Positions 32,578 to 42,026 of a stretch of DNA of 49,264 nucleotides are shown one piece after another (position 1 is the stretch's first letter; each line of letters begins with the position of its first letter). The notes beneath the pieces were generated by a model. It had not been told where the DNA came from, ran no database searches, and was given only the letters and a program-made list of their open reading frames with translations. The DNA is from an uncultured Bacteroidia bacterium (GTDB taxonomy: Bacteria; Bacteroidota; Bacteroidia; Bacteroidales; UBA932), in the NCBI GenBank assembly GCA_902762655.1, contig CACWOZ010000012.1:1-49264 (forward strand), written 5' to 3'. Position numbers and translations under genes: made by a program.

Positions 32578-34242
32578 TTATTCTTCCCAAGCTTCGAGAG
32601 CCTCACTAGGATCAGGATTGTTGTATCCGTCGATGGCAGGATTGCCGTTGACCTCACGCTGAGGGATGGTGAAGTTCCACGCGGGGCATACACCCGTGCA
32701 GTTGATACGGAAGTCAGCCTCGGCATTGGTTCCGGGATAACCGTTCTTCATACCTGCGCCGATTCGCTTTGCATCGTGGAAGATAAGGCCTTCACCCCAG
32801 AGTTCAATCCTCTTCTGGAAGTAAACTTCGTTCTGGAAGAAGTTGTCCGGAACAGAGGTGCAATCATAAGCGGAGTCGCGAGTCTGGATCAGGCTGTTGA
32901 GAACGGCCTTCCCACCGGGGACATCTCCTGCAAGTGCGAGAGCCTCTGCCTTGATGAGGTACATTTCTTCAACACGCATAAGAGGAACGTCGGTAGCGCC
33001 GCCGGTCTTGTAAACGCTGTAATTGCCTTCACCGGGACGGAACTTGATTGCTGTGTAAGGATTGAGTTTACGGTTGGAACCGTATCCGGAAGGAGCGGAG
33101 AAGAAATCCCTGTTGCGAGGATAATCATAATAGGAGTATCCTTTGGGATCTATCCAGCTGTGCTTGCGCCAGTCGGTATCGGGGATGCTCTCATATACGC
33201 TTTTGGAGATTCCGCGTCCGGTTGCGCATCCATACGCTGTCCAGCACTCTTCACCGCTCATGTGGGCGACGAAAGTGTTCAGGTTGCCAATGGTTTCAGC
33301 CGAATAACTGATGTACCACATCCAGGAATTGCTGTTGGCAGCAAAACTGTTGAATCCGGTAGCAGGGGCTTCCCACTGTGCCTGGGTAAGAGGGGAACCG
33401 GCGTGAGCGGTAATGGCCTTGTCGGCATATTCGGCGGCCTTGTCGTATGCGCCGGCGACACCGTCAGAACCCATCTTGAGGTATGCACGGGCCTTCAGAC
33501 CATAAATAACAGCAAGGTTAGGGAGAAGGGATCCTCCTGTTGCCTCAGTATCTACATACTTTTCGGCATTATCAAGATCGTTGATGATGAACTCATACAT
33601 ATCCTTGACAGGGACGCGCGGATTATTCTTCGCATCTTCCTGGGTGGTGGCGTCTGTTACGAGCGGAACGGTGAGACCGAGGATATCGTTCTCGGGTTTG
33701 TAACTGGCACTCACTGCAGGATCGGTAGGAGCCTTGTACTCATACATGTCTGCGAATGTCATATAGAACAGTGCACGGTATGCAAGAGCCTGTGCAAGAT
33801 AATTCAACTGCTCATCATTTGCATTCTCAACATCAACTGCGCCGATGACGTCGTTAGCACTCTTGATGAACATGAACATTGTCCTCCAGGGAACGTAGGA
33901 GGTTGGATATTCTGCAGCAAGGCCATGGGCGGGGCAGCTCCAATAAGAATACCAGTCATAATTGGAATCGCCGTTGTCGATAATTTCGCCTGTTACGCTG
34001 TCAAGTATAATCATTAGGCCGGGCCAAGCCATATCGAATTCCCATTCCTGCCGGCCGTAAACCAGATATCCGGTAGCCATCTGTGCAGGGATAGCCTTAA
34101 CCATGGCGGTAAGAGCCGAGGAAGAAGTGGCAAGCTGTTCCTTGGTGGCAGTATCGCTCATAGGGAAGGTTTCCTTGATGCAACTGCTGCCAAGTACGAG
34201 AACCAGACCGAAGATCGCTATTTTTCCAAATATATTTTTCAT
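32578..34242 (-). CDS. SusD/RagB-family outer-membrane lipoprotein
   Basis: 554 residues. The lipobox GSSC (Cys near 21) and the RagB/SusD TPR-like fold are visible: YLAQALAYRALFYMTFADMY near 148 and PLMRVEEMYLIKAEALALAG near 423. The C-terminus has ELWGEGLIFHDAKRIG near 486. SusD proteins form a lid over SusC and capture the ligand. It lies 22 bp after the SusC gene. The ligand is unknown; the protease in the same locus suggests peptides or glycoprotein fragments. Confidence 0.95.
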   Translation of the reverse strand: MKNIFGKIAIFGLVLVLGSSCIKETFPMSDTATKEQLATSSSALTAMVKAIPAQMATGYLVYGRQEWEFDMAWPGLMIILDSVTGEIIDNGDSNYDWYSYWSCPAHGLAAEYPTSYVPWRTMFMFIKSANDVIGAVDVENANDEQLNYLAQALAYRALFYMTFADMYEYKAPTDPAVSASYKPENDILGLTVPLVTDATTQEDAKNNPRVPVKDMYEFIINDLDNAEKYVDTEATGGSLLPNLAVIYGLKARAYLKMGSDGVAGAYDKAAEYADKAITAHAGSPLTQAQWEAPATGFNSFAANSNSWMWYISYSAETIGNLNTFVAHMSGEECWTAYGCATGRGISKSVYESIPDTDWRKHSWIDPKGYSYYDYPRNRDFFSAPSGYGSNRKLNPYTAIKFRPGEGNYSVYKTGGATDVPLMRVEEMYLIKAEALALAGDVPGGKAVLNSLIQTRDSAYDCTSVPDNFFQNEVYFQKRIELWGEGLIFHDAKRIGAGMKNGYPGTNAEADFRINCTGVCPAWNFTIPQREVNGNPAIDGYNNPDPSEALEAWEE

Positions 34243-34264
34243 AATACTGTTCTCCTATGTTTGA

Positions 34265-37200
34265 TTAGAACTTGAGAGTTACGCCCCCGGAGATAGTCCT
34301 GATAGGGAGGTAAGAAGTGAAGGCGGAGTCACCCGAGTAAGATGTGCGGGGATCCAGACCCTGCCTTACAGACCAATAACCTACATTCTCGCATGCTGCA
34401 TAAACACGCAGGGATGCGATGCCTGCCTTGCTGGTGAGTTTGGAAGGGAAGGTGTAACCGACATTGATGTTCTCGATGTTCAGATAACTTGCCTTGGTGA
34501 GGAAGCGGTCGGAAGAAGCGTTGGAATAAAGGTCTCCATACTGGAAACGGGGAATGTCTGAATTGGCATTTTCTTCGGTCCAGGCCTTCAGCAGATCCTT
34601 GTGGTAGTTGAAACCTGTGGATCCGGAAGTAGGAGAGTTCATGAGCTGCTGGTAACCGTTGTCGAAGATTTCACCGCCGATCTGGTAGGAGCAGTTGATA
34701 GAGAAATCAAAGCCTTTCCAGTCATAGGAGATACCGAAACCGCCATAGAGAGCAGGGATGGGATCCTTGCCAAGATAGTAGTCGGCATTGGAGTAGTTGT
34801 CGGTGGTCTCGCGTCCTATAGGATCGCCGTTATCGTCAAGGATATTCTTGTACCAGAGAGACTTACCTGTGGAAGCATCGACACCTGCATACTTCTTGAT
34901 GTACTTGGTGTAGATAGGGAGTCCTTCACCGATATAGTACATTCCGCTGTTGTAACCGCCTACGCCTTCGATGTTAAGGGTCTTGAGGTCATCAGCGATC
35001 TTGGTAATCTTGTTCTTGTAGTGGGTAGCGTTGAAATTGACAGAAAGGTGCTGATCCTTTGTGTTGATGAGATTCGCCGTGATGGAGAACTCGATACCCT
35101 TGTTATACATGTCGCCGATGTTGTCGTAGTATCCGGTGTAACCGACTGAAGGAGCGGTTGCAAACCAGAAGAGCATGTCGGTGGTGTTGCGTTTGAAGTA
35201 CTCAACGCTACCGTCGATGACACCCTTGAAGAGAGTGAATTCAAGACCGGCGTTGAAATTGGTGTTGGTTTCCCATGTGATGTTGGGATTACCCTTCTGT
35301 GCGAATGCCACGGAAACTTCACCAGCGGAAGGAGCGACGGTGTAAGTATCGGTATACTGATAGGCACCGATGTCATCGTTACCCTGGCTGCCGATGGATG
35401 CCTTGAGTTTGAGGATGTCGACTGCAGGGACATTGAAGAAGTCTTCCTTGCTGACGATCCATGCTCCACCCAAACTCCAGAAGTTACCCCAGCGGTGATC
35501 CACTGCGAAGTGGGAAGAAGCGTCACGACGGAAGGAAGCGCTTGCATAGTACTTGCCGTCGTAATCTGCCTGCAAGCGGGAGAAGTAACCTTCTACATTA
35601 TACTTGGTGGTGTAGGAATCTGCGGAGGCGTTATCCTTGATTGCACCGCCAAGTTCTTTGTTGTCCTGGGAATACATGTTCTGCTTTGCAGCATAGAGCA
35701 AATATCCGTCGGTAACATAGTACTCGTGACCAACCATGGCGCCAACGCTCAGTTTGCCGAAATCCTGATTGTAGTTGAGGATCTGCTGAGTGTTGAAAGC
35801 GGTGGTACGGGAGTGCTGCTTGCCAACGGAACCCTTGGAGGACACGAACTGTCCGTAGTAAGGATTCTGTACGGAGGTGTAGCGATACTCGTCTACGTTC
35901 TCGGTAGCATTGAGAGTGAACTTGAAATGCTTGAGGAATGTGAAGTCGGCGGCCCCGGATGCATTGATTGCATTGCCCTCACTGTAACGGGTATTGGCCA
36001 CGTTGGCGAAGAGAGGGTTCGCGTTCACCATATAAGGACGTACAAGTCCGCCGAGCATGCCGTCACCATAGTCCATCTGCTCGAAGCCCCACTTGTCGAT
36101 CACGATATTCTTCTCTGCATCCCTCACATAGAGAGGATAGATAGGAGCGATCTGCGTGGTGAAGGCCCAGATGTTGGCGGTGGAGTTGCTTGTTCCGTTG
36201 TTGCCGAGGGAGTTGCTGTCATACTTGGTGTAGGACATGTTTCCATAGACCTTTAGCCAACTCTTTGCCTGATAGTCTGCTTTGAGACGGCCGGTGAAAC
36301 GGGTCTGGTCGGAATTGCGGGTGATACCTTCATTCTTGAGGTAACCTACTGAAGCGTAGAAGTTGCTGCGGGTGGAACCTGCGGTAACGCTCACGTTGTA
36401 TTCCTGACGATGTCCGGTACGATATGCATAGTCCTTCCAGTTGTCAGGCTGAGCCCAGAACTGGTTGCCTTCATCGTCGGTAACGAGGCGTCCGAGGGTC
36501 GCATTGGGATTGACCTTGCCGTTCATGCCGATGAACGCCTGTCCGGCAGGGACATCATATACCTGATAACCAAGACCGCCGCTGTTCTGATGTCCGGTGA
36601 TGACACCGTTCAGAGCCTCTATGGCACCCTGCTTGGACAGCCCCTTCTCATGCATATAGTAGTGCTGGAGGGCAAGTGCGTGTGCCTCGTAGTATGCGGG
36701 CACGCTGGTGATATAGTCATACTCCTTCATCGCCTGGTTGTTGACACCGGTCTTGGCATCGAAGGTCACGACTGCATCTTTGGATTTGCTTCTCTTGGTG
36801 GTGATCATGATGACACCGTTCGCGCCACGTGCGCCGTAAAGGGCATTGGATGCAGCATCCTTGAGAACGGTCATGCTTTCTACGTCGGCAGGATTGATAC
36901 GTCCGATTGCTCCGTCGTAAGGCACTCCGTCAACCACGTACAGAGGTTCCTGCCCTGCATTGAGGGAACTGAAACCGCGGATACGGATGGTAGGAGCGGT
37001 ACCGGGAGCACCGGATGCCTGAGTCAACTGAACACCGGCGACCTGACCTGCAAGGGCAGAAGTTACGGCACTGACCTGGGATTTAGCCAGTTCGTCCGAC
37101 TTCACTACCTTTGCGGAACCTGTGAAGGACTCCTTGGTCGAAGTACCGAAAGCTACGACGATGGTTTCTTCGAGCTGCTGAGTATCCTCTGCGAGGACCA

Positions 37201-37480
37201 CATTGATAACAGCCTTCCCATTGACTTCCACTTTCTGCTCTACATATCCGATGGATGTGAAGGCCAGAGTGGCATTTGACGGTACACTGATCGAATACCT
37301 ACCATCAAGATCGGTGGTGGTCCCTTTGGTGGTTCCGTCCACAAGAACAGCCGCAGATGGAACAGGTTCGCCTGCGCCATCCAGAACGACGCCCTTGACC
37401 GTAATGTTCTGCGCATTTGCAGCAACGCTGGCCATCAGGGTCGCAACGACTGTAACAAGAAAGAGCTTAAATTTTCTCAT
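34265..37480 (-). CDS. SusC/RagA-family TonB-dependent outer-membrane transporter
   Basis: 1071 residues. A signal peptide (ending VAANAQ near 24) is followed by a carboxypeptidase-regulatory-like domain (ITVKGVVLDGAGEPVPSAAV). The TonB box region is ETIVVAFGT near 104, and the plug contains LQTASGAPGT-type sequence and LYVVDGVPYDGAIGRINPAD near 180. DAASNALYGARGANGVIMIT near 207 is the SusC signature. The barrel ends ISGGVTLKF. Neither an STN domain nor an adjacent ECF sigma/anti-sigma pair was seen, so regulation by that route is unlikely. It is the first gene of the locus, with a long AT-rich upstream region. Confidence 0.97.
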   Translation of the reverse strand: MRKFKLFLVTVVATLMASVAANAQNITVKGVVLDGAGEPVPSAAVLVDGTTKGTTTDLDGRYSISVPSNATLAFTSIGYVEQKVEVNGKAVINVVLAEDTQQLEETIVVAFGTSTKESFTGSAKVVKSDELAKSQVSAVTSALAGQVAGVQLTQASGAPGTAPTIRIRGFSSLNAGQEPLYVVDGVPYDGAIGRINPADVESMTVLKDAASNALYGARGANGVIMITTKRSKSKDAVVTFDAKTGVNNQAMKEYDYITSVPAYYEAHALALQHYYMHEKGLSKQGAIEALNGVITGHQNSGGLGYQVYDVPAGQAFIGMNGKVNPNATLGRLVTDDEGNQFWAQPDNWKDYAYRTGHRQEYNVSVTAGSTRSNFYASVGYLKNEGITRNSDQTRFTGRLKADYQAKSWLKVYGNMSYTKYDSNSLGNNGTSNSTANIWAFTTQIAPIYPLYVRDAEKNIVIDKWGFEQMDYGDGMLGGLVRPYMVNANPLFANVANTRYSEGNAINASGAADFTFLKHFKFTLNATENVDEYRYTSVQNPYYGQFVSSKGSVGKQHSRTTAFNTQQILNYNQDFGKLSVGAMVGHEYYVTDGYLLYAAKQNMYSQDNKELGGAIKDNASADSYTTKYNVEGYFSRLQADYDGKYYASASFRRDASSHFAVDHRWGNFWSLGGAWIVSKEDFFNVPAVDILKLKASIGSQGNDDIGAYQYTDTYTVAPSAGEVSVAFAQKGNPNITWETNTNFNAGLEFTLFKGVIDGSVEYFKRNTTDMLFWFATAPSVGYTGYYDNIGDMYNKGIEFSITANLINTKDQHLSVNFNATHYKNKITKIADDLKTLNIEGVGGYNSGMYYIGEGLPIYTKYIKKYAGVDASTGKSLWYKNILDDNGDPIGRETTDNYSNADYYLGKDPIPALYGGFGISYDWKGFDFSINCSYQIGGEIFDNGYQQLMNSPTSGSTGFNYHKDLLKAWTEENANSDIPRFQYGDLYSNASSDRFLTKASYLNIENINVGYTFPSKLTSKAGIASLRVYAACENVGYWSVRQGLDPRTSYSGDSAFTSYLPIRTISGGVTLKF

Positions 37481-37795
37481 AAGCCATTTTTTTAATTAAA
37501 CAATAAACTATACTAACTATACTTTTAGCCTTGTTTCTATACTTTACGCTCAAAGTACATTGAGTCGGCAATTTCGGAAAAAATAATTACAATTGCAAAC
37601 TTTTTAAAAATGCCTTTAAATAATGTCCTTTAAGGATTTTTAAATTTTTTTGCATTTATTTTGCAATTTATTTAAAAAGGGACTTGCAAATTGAAACCAG
37701 AATCCGGCAGAATTCTTTCAAATTGAAAGAGAAAAAAATTTGAAAATTATTTAAAAACTCCCTTTCACGCGCGAACCTTATAATAGTATAAGTGC
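37481..37795. promoter_or_regulatory. AT-rich upstream region of the SusC/SusD locus
   Basis: These 315 bp hold no gene and are far more AT-rich than the neighbours. A minus-strand TACTTTG at 37551-37557 is one base short of the TAnnTTTG consensus and would give a susC leader of about 60 nt. Two dyads stand out: TCCTTTAAGGA at 37626-37636, and CTTTCAAATTGAAAG at 37715-37729 (symmetrical except at the centre). Either could be a regulator site, or the second could help end the atp-thiN transcript. No firm terminator with a T-tract was found after thiN. Confidence 0.4.
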
Positions 37796-38440
37796 TTAAT
37801 CCAGAATAACCAGGACATCTCCGGGATGATTGAAAACGAGCTTGACCACGTCGTTTTCAGCCATGTTCAAAGTGCCTCTGAACCAATAATCGAAACTCAC
37901 CTCGTCAAGCGGCCAGCGCAGGCCGGTGGTGCTGATGCGCAGGGAAGGGTCCTGCGCGAAAAATGAAACTTTTCTTCCTTCTCCTATGTGGAGTTCGCAA
38001 CTGTCGCAGACCGCAAAGGCCGTGTTGTAGTCGGACACCATATCGACATTGATTCCGGAGGCGTCCAAAGCATACTGCTTCTCCCAGAAAAGGAGATATG
38101 ACAGATTGCCCAGCGCGTGGGCTTCGCTTTTACCTGTGGCGCCGAGAATGTGAATTTCCGTCGCTTCCGGGCAGTTCTCCCTCAACCACAGGAAGGCCTT
38201 GTTGAGATCATTGTAATCCTGTTCCTCCACCTTTACCGCCTTGTCTCCCAGGGATTTGCGCTCCGCATCGGAGATGGAATCCAAGTCCCCCACCACTGCC
38301 CCCGGCTCAACGCCGAGCCTGCGCAGGCGCCGCACATTCAAGGCGCTGTCGCAGCAGACCACCACGTCGGCATTTTTCAGCAGCCAGAGCGGATACTCCC
38401 TGCGGGGAAATTCCCCGTTTGCAAGAATCACTGCCGTCAT
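37796..38440 (-). CDS. thiN: Thiamine pyrophosphokinase
   Basis: 214 residues. Makes thiamine diphosphate from thiamine and ATP. The N-terminal ILANGEFPRREYPLWLLKNA, CCDSALN near 29, PGAVVGDLDSIS near 46 and EEQDYNDLNKAFLWL near 72 are the characteristic catalytic motifs. The C-terminal beta-barrel (residues about 140-214) binds thiamine. Its start overlaps the atpG stop by 4 bp, so it is cotranscribed with the ATP synthase genes. Confidence 0.93.
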   Translation of the reverse strand: MTAVILANGEFPRREYPLWLLKNADVVVCCDSALNVRRLRRLGVEPGAVVGDLDSISDAERKSLGDKAVKVEEQDYNDLNKAFLWLRENCPEATEIHILGATGKSEAHALGNLSYLLFWEKQYALDASGINVDMVSDYNTAFAVCDSCELHIGEGRKVSFFAQDPSLRISTTGLRWPLDEVSFDYWFRGTLNMAENDVVKLVFNHPGDVLVILD

Positions 38441-39483
38441 TGCTGCGCTCCTCCCACGAGATCGAGGATTTCGGATGTGATCTTCTGCTGACGGCCCTTG
38501 TTGTATTCGAGTGTGAGTTCGGAGAGCAGATCTTCGGCATTGTCGGATGCGGCCTGCATCGCAAGCATACGCGCCGCATGCTCCGCAGCGATCGAATCCA
38601 GCAGCACCGTATGAATCCGGAGGCGCATCACCTGAGGCAGCAGCGTCGCGAGTATCTCCTCCCCGGAGGGTTCGAGGATGTATTCGCTGTCAGGGGCAGA
38701 CGGATGGGCTATACCCTCCTCAAGCCGGCCTGACGGCCCCTCCCAGCAAAGCTGGGCCCCTCCCACTTCATCCGTGGGCGGATAGGGCGTCCGGAGGGTA
38801 TAGCCCATCCGCTGCCCTCCACCGAACGGCAGGTAGGTTTCGGTCTGGACTTTCTGCGAAGCCGTGCTGACGAAATGATTGTATACCAGCAGGATGCGGG
38901 TGTAGCGCCCGGAATTGAAAGCGTCGATAAGCTCCTGCGCGAACGCCGACGATTTCTCGAAACTGTTGCGGCCGACGAGATCGGCATGATCTTCCGGCGC
39001 AAACCCCATCTTGCGCATCGCCTCCGCCATCTTCCGCCCCACTGAAATCACCTCCACCCCGGCTCCGGCGGCCTTGCACTCCGCCACCAGCTCCTGCACG
39101 CGGTGCACTACATTGATATTGAACGCCCCGCAAAGCGACGAATTGCTCGCCACCGCCACGATGGCCACCCTTCCAGCCCCAGCCACATCCGCTCCACTTG
39201 TTTCCCGTGCGTAAAAAGCCTGATTTTGCGCACGAGGGCCTCCAAAATCAGCCTCCCGTGCGTAAATTGCCCCGTTTTGCGCACGGCCGTCAGGAATGAC
39301 AGGCGCGTCAGCCATCACTTGCGCAAGCATCTGCGACAGCGCGGCGGTGTACGGCCGTATGCCCTCCGCGGCCTGCTGAGCCTTGCGGAGCTTCGCCGAA
39401 GCCACGAGCTTCATCGCCGAAGTAATCTTCAGCGTACTACGCACCGATGCGATGTGATCCTTTATCTCCCTGAGCGATGCCAT
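38437..39483 (-). CDS. atpG: ATP synthase gamma subunit with two inserted repeats
   Basis: 348 residues, about 50-60 longer than the usual 290. The central-stalk helices are intact: IKDHIASVRSTLKITSAMKL at the N-terminus and AEHAARMLAMQAASDNAEDL near 299. ASNSSLCGAFN near 112 is the conserved core strand. Two extra segments interrupt it. Residues about 64-103 encode two 17-residue repeats (RAQNGAIYAREADF, RAQNQAFYARETSG). Residues about 220-265 encode the 73-bp-core palindrome. Both sit in loops of the Rossmann-like domain that vary between species, so the subunit may still work. The gene lies 5 bp after atpA and overlaps thiN by 4 bp. Confidence 0.95.
   Translation of the reverse strand: MASLREIKDHIASVRSTLKITSAMKLVASAKLRKAQQAAEGIRPYTAALSQMLAQVMADAPVIPDGRAQNGAIYAREADFGGPRAQNQAFYARETSGADVAGAGRVAIVAVASNSSLCGAFNINVVHRVQELVAECKAAGAGVEVISVGRKMAEAMRKMGFAPEDHADLVGRNSFEKSSAFAQELIDAFNSGRYTRILLVYNHFVSTASQKVQTETYLPFGGGQRMGYTLRTPYPPTDEVGGAQLCWEGPSGRLEEGIAHPSAPDSEYILEPSGEEILATLLPQVMRLRIHTVLLDSIAAEHAARMLAMQAASDNAEDLLSELTLEYNKGRQQKITSEILDLVGGAQQ
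38701..38811. mobile_element. In-frame palindromic element in atpG (73-bp core, 19-bp perfect arms)
   Basis: Arms at 38701-38719 and 38793-38811 are perfect inverted repeats (CGGATGGGCTATACCCTCC and its complement). The core 38720-38792 is exactly 73 bp, as in fmt. It matches that copy at 63 of 73 positions, with the first 26 bases identical. The inner stem is CCCAGC aaa GCTGGG here and CCCACC tcc GGTGGG in fmt, so one base pair differs by a compensatory G-C to C-G change. Relative to the gene, the element is inserted in the opposite direction to the copy in fmt, yet is stop-free in frame. Total length is 111 bp (37 codons). Confidence 0.85.
39206..39285. repeat. Two hairpin units with 51-bp period inside atpG (stem word GTGCG)
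   Basis: Hairpins at 39206-39234 and 39257-39285 have arms CGTGCGTAAA and TTTGCGCACG. The GTGCG word begins at 39207 and 39258, 51 bp apart. On the coding strand they read as two 17-residue repeats beginning AQN in the gamma subunit. The loop of the second unit (AACGGGGCAATTT on the coding strand) matches that of the central unit at 5590-5618 at all but one position, while the stems are unrelated. Confidence 0.88.
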
Positions 39484-39488
39484 GAAAC

Positions 39489-41075
39489 CTAAGCGTTAAT
39501 CTGCGAACAAACTTCGGCCGCGACTTTCTGCAGCACTGCCTCCACTCCCTCGTCGATCTTGCCGGCGGAAAGAGTGTCCAGCGCGTCTTTGTGCGAAGCG
39601 CGCATCCGGTCGAGGAACAGATGCTCGAACTCGGAAACCTTGTCAAGAGCGATATCCGCCATCAGGGCGTGCGTGCCGCAGTAGAGAATGGCCACCTGCT
39701 CACCCACGGGCATGGGTGCGTACTGCGGCTGAATCAGCAGACGGTTGTTCTTGCGGCCCTTGTCCAGCGCCATGGCAGTCACCTTGTCCATGTCGGAACT
39801 GAACTTGCTGAAAGCCTCGAGCTCGTTGTACTGCGCCTGGTCGATCTTGAGCGTGCCCGCGACCTTCTTCATGCTCTTAACCTGCGCGGAGCCGCCCACA
39901 CGCGACACCGAAATACCGACGTTGATTGCGGGACGGAAGCCCTGATTGAAGAGCGAACTCTCGAGGTAGATCTGGCCGTCGGTGATGGAAATCACGTTCG
40001 TGGGGATGTAGGCGGAAACGTCGCCCGCCTGTGTTTCGATGATGGGCAGGGCGGTGAGCGAGCCACCGGCCTTGACGCGGCCCTTCAGCGACTCGGGCAG
40101 ATCGTTCATCTGCTCCGCGACCTCCTGCTGGCCGATGATCTTGGCGGCACGCTCGAGCAGGCGGCTGTGAAGATAGAAGACATCTCCCGGATATGCCTCG
40201 CGCCCGGAAGGACGGCGCAGAATCAGCGACACTTCGCGATAGGCGACCGCCTGTTTGCTGAGATCGTCGTAGACTATGAGCGCGGGGCGGCCCGTGTCGC
40301 GGAAATACTCTCCGACGGCAGCCCCGGCGAAAGGCGCATAATACTGCACCGCGGCGGGGTCGGACGCAGTCGCCGCTACGACGATGGTATAGTCCATGGC
40401 TCCCTTTGCGCGCAGGGTTTCAACGATGGACGCGACGGTCGAACCCTTCTGCCCGACGGCCACGTAGATGCAGTAGACGGGCTTTCCCGCCTCGAAGCAG
40501 CTGCGCTGATTGATGATGGTGTCGATGGCGAGGGCGGTCTTTCCGGTCTGGCGGTCGCCGATGATGAGCTCGCGCTGGCCGCGGCCGATTGGAATCATCG
40601 AATCCACAGCCTTGAGGCCTGTCTGCAGAGGCTCGGTGACCGGTTCGCGGTATACCACTCCCGGAGCCTTTCGCTCCAGGGGCATCTCGAAAGTCTCCCC
40701 TTTGATCTCGCCCATTCCGTCCAGCGGCTCTCCGAGCGGATTCACCACGCGGCCGACCATCCCTTCTCCCACATTGATGGAAGCGATGCGGCCCAGCCTG
40801 CGGACCGGCATACCCTCCTTCACCTGGTCGGTTGGACCGAGAAGCACGGCGCCCACGTTGTCCTCCTCAAGGTTCATCACCACGCCCTTCACACCGGAGT
40901 CGAACTCCAGCAGCTCGCCGGCCTCGGCGTTCACCAGGCCGTAGATGCGGGCAACCCCGTCGCTCACCTGGAGCACCTTGCCGGTCTCTTCGAAGTGGAC
41001 GGTGGTATCTATGTCTTTCAGCTGTCCGAGCAGGATGTCGGAAATCTCGCTGGGCTTGATAGTATTCTGCGTCAT
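39489..41075 (-). CDS. atpA: ATP synthase alpha subunit
   Basis: 528 residues. Non-catalytic nucleotide-binding subunit of F1. The Walker A is [14 protein letters not shown] near 174, with [20 protein letters not shown] near 270 and the signature [17 protein letters not shown] near 371. It lies between atpH (4-bp overlap) and atpG (5-bp gap). Length and motifs are normal, and no insertion element is visible here. Confidence 0.98.
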   Translation of the reverse strand: MTQNTIKPSEISDILLGQLKDIDTTVHFEETGKVLQVSDGVARIYGLVNAEAGELLEFDSGVKGVVMNLEEDNVGAVLLGPTDQVKEGMPVRRLGRIASINVGEGMVGRVVNPLGEPLDGMGEIKGETFEMPLERKAPGVVYREPVTEPLQTGLKAVDSMIPIGRGQRELIIGDRQTGKTALAIDTIINQRSCFEAGKPVYCIYVAVGQKGSTVASIVETLRAKGAMDYTIVVAATASDPAAVQYYAPFAGAAVGEYFRDTGRPALIVYDDLSKQAVAYREVSLILRRPSGREAYPGDVFYLHSRLLERAAKIIGQQEVAEQMNDLPESLKGRVKAGGSLTALPIIETQAGDVSAYIPTNVISITDGQIYLESSLFNQGFRPAINVGISVSRVGGSAQVKSMKKVAGTLKIDQAQYNELEAFSKFSSDMDKVTAMALDKGRKNNRLLIQPQYAPMPVGEQVAILYCGTHALMADIALDKVSEFEHLFLDRMRASHKDALDTLSAGKIDEGVEAVLQKVAAEVCSQINA

Positions 41076-41548
41076 ATGATTCTGTTGTTCTTTTGTACGA
41101 GGGAACGGCGGATGTCGTCGATCTGGCGGCGCACGCTGGCGTCCAGTGTTTCATTTTCCAATTCGATAATGAAACCTCCGAGCAAATCCGGATCCACCTC
41201 GGTTTCAAGTATTATCCTGCAGCCGCTGCGGTCCTTGAGAAGGGACTCGATGCGTTCAGGCAGGCCTGGAGAAGGCACGGCGGTGACCAGCCGGGCGAGA
41301 AGGATCTTCTGATCGGAGCACCAGAGCCGGACGAAATCGTTCAGCACGAACTTGAGACAGTCCAGACGGCGGTTCCGCCTCAGCAGCAGCACCAGTTTTT
41401 CGATGTCCGGCTCCAGCGGCTGCGGGGCGGACGACGCGTCCTTAAGCGGGGCCCTCACCTGAGCGAAGACCTGCTCCCCCCTTCCGCTTTCACTGACCAA
41501 TTCCAGGAAAGCCTTGGCGTATCGGCTAGCTACTGCTCCTTGATTCAT
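41072..41548 (-). CDS. atpH: ATP synthase delta subunit
   Basis: 158 residues. Connects the peripheral stalk (b subunits) to the top of F1. The N-terminal [14 protein letters not shown] and C-terminal [20 protein letters not shown]-type strand are family hallmarks. It is slightly shorter than the usual 175-180. The start at 41548 overlaps the end of atpF by 23 bp. Confidence 0.94.
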   Translation of the reverse strand: MNQGAVASRYAKAFLELVSESGRGEQVFAQVRAPLKDASSAPQPLEPDIEKLVLLLRRNRRLDCLKFVLNDFVRLWCSDQKILLARLVTAVPSPGLPERIESLLKDRSGCRIILETEVDPDLLGGFIIELENETLDASVRRQIDDIRRSLVQKNNRII

Positions 41549-42023
41549 CTACATAACGATCTATCAACTTCTGCTGTTCCACGCTGCTGTCGAGCTTAGA
41601 GCGAAGCACTTTCTCCGCTACATCCACCGACAGCAAGGCAACCTGCCGACGGATATCCCGGAGAGCCGACTCCCTCTCGTTCTCTATCTGCTCACGCGCC
41701 TTGCTCACCATCTCGGCAGTCTGCGCCTTGGCATCCTCCTTCGCCTGCGCGAGGATCTCCGCCCTGGCCTGGGCCGCTTCCTTGAGGATGCGTCCCTGCT
41801 CCTGTCTGGTTTCGGCTATGAGCTTTTCCTGCTCCTCCGCAAGCCTCGACATGCGCGCCTGAGCCTCATCGGCGAGACGAAGACTCTCGCTGATGTGTTC
41901 GTTGCGTTTGTCCACCATACCGGTAATCGCCGGAAAGCCCCACTTGGCAAGGATGAAGAACACGATGCCGAAAATGAGGACCATCCAGAACAGAAGGCCG
42001 GTATCCGGAGTGATCAGATTCAT
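41526..42023 (-). CDS. atpF: ATP synthase b subunit
   Basis: 165 residues. One N-terminal membrane helix (about 8-28, LLFWMVLIFGIVFFILAKWG) is followed by a long charged helix (30-155) that forms the peripheral stalk. A single b-type gene is present, so the stalk is probably a homodimer. It lies 3 bp after atpE. Confidence 0.96.
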   Translation of the reverse strand: MNLITPDTGLLFWMVLIFGIVFFILAKWGFPAITGMVDKRNEHISESLRLADEAQARMSRLAEEQEKLIAETRQEQGRILKEAAQARAEILAQAKEDAKAQTAEMVSKAREQIENERESALRDIRRQVALLSVDVAEKVLRSKLDSSVEQQKLIDRYVDESRSSS

Positions 42024-42026
42024 TTT

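Noticed and set aside
37481-37795. Small RNA or tRNA gene in the AT-rich gap
   Set aside because: No cloverleaf, no strong hairpin with T-tract and no promoter pair directed at it could be found. It is best read as the susC upstream region.
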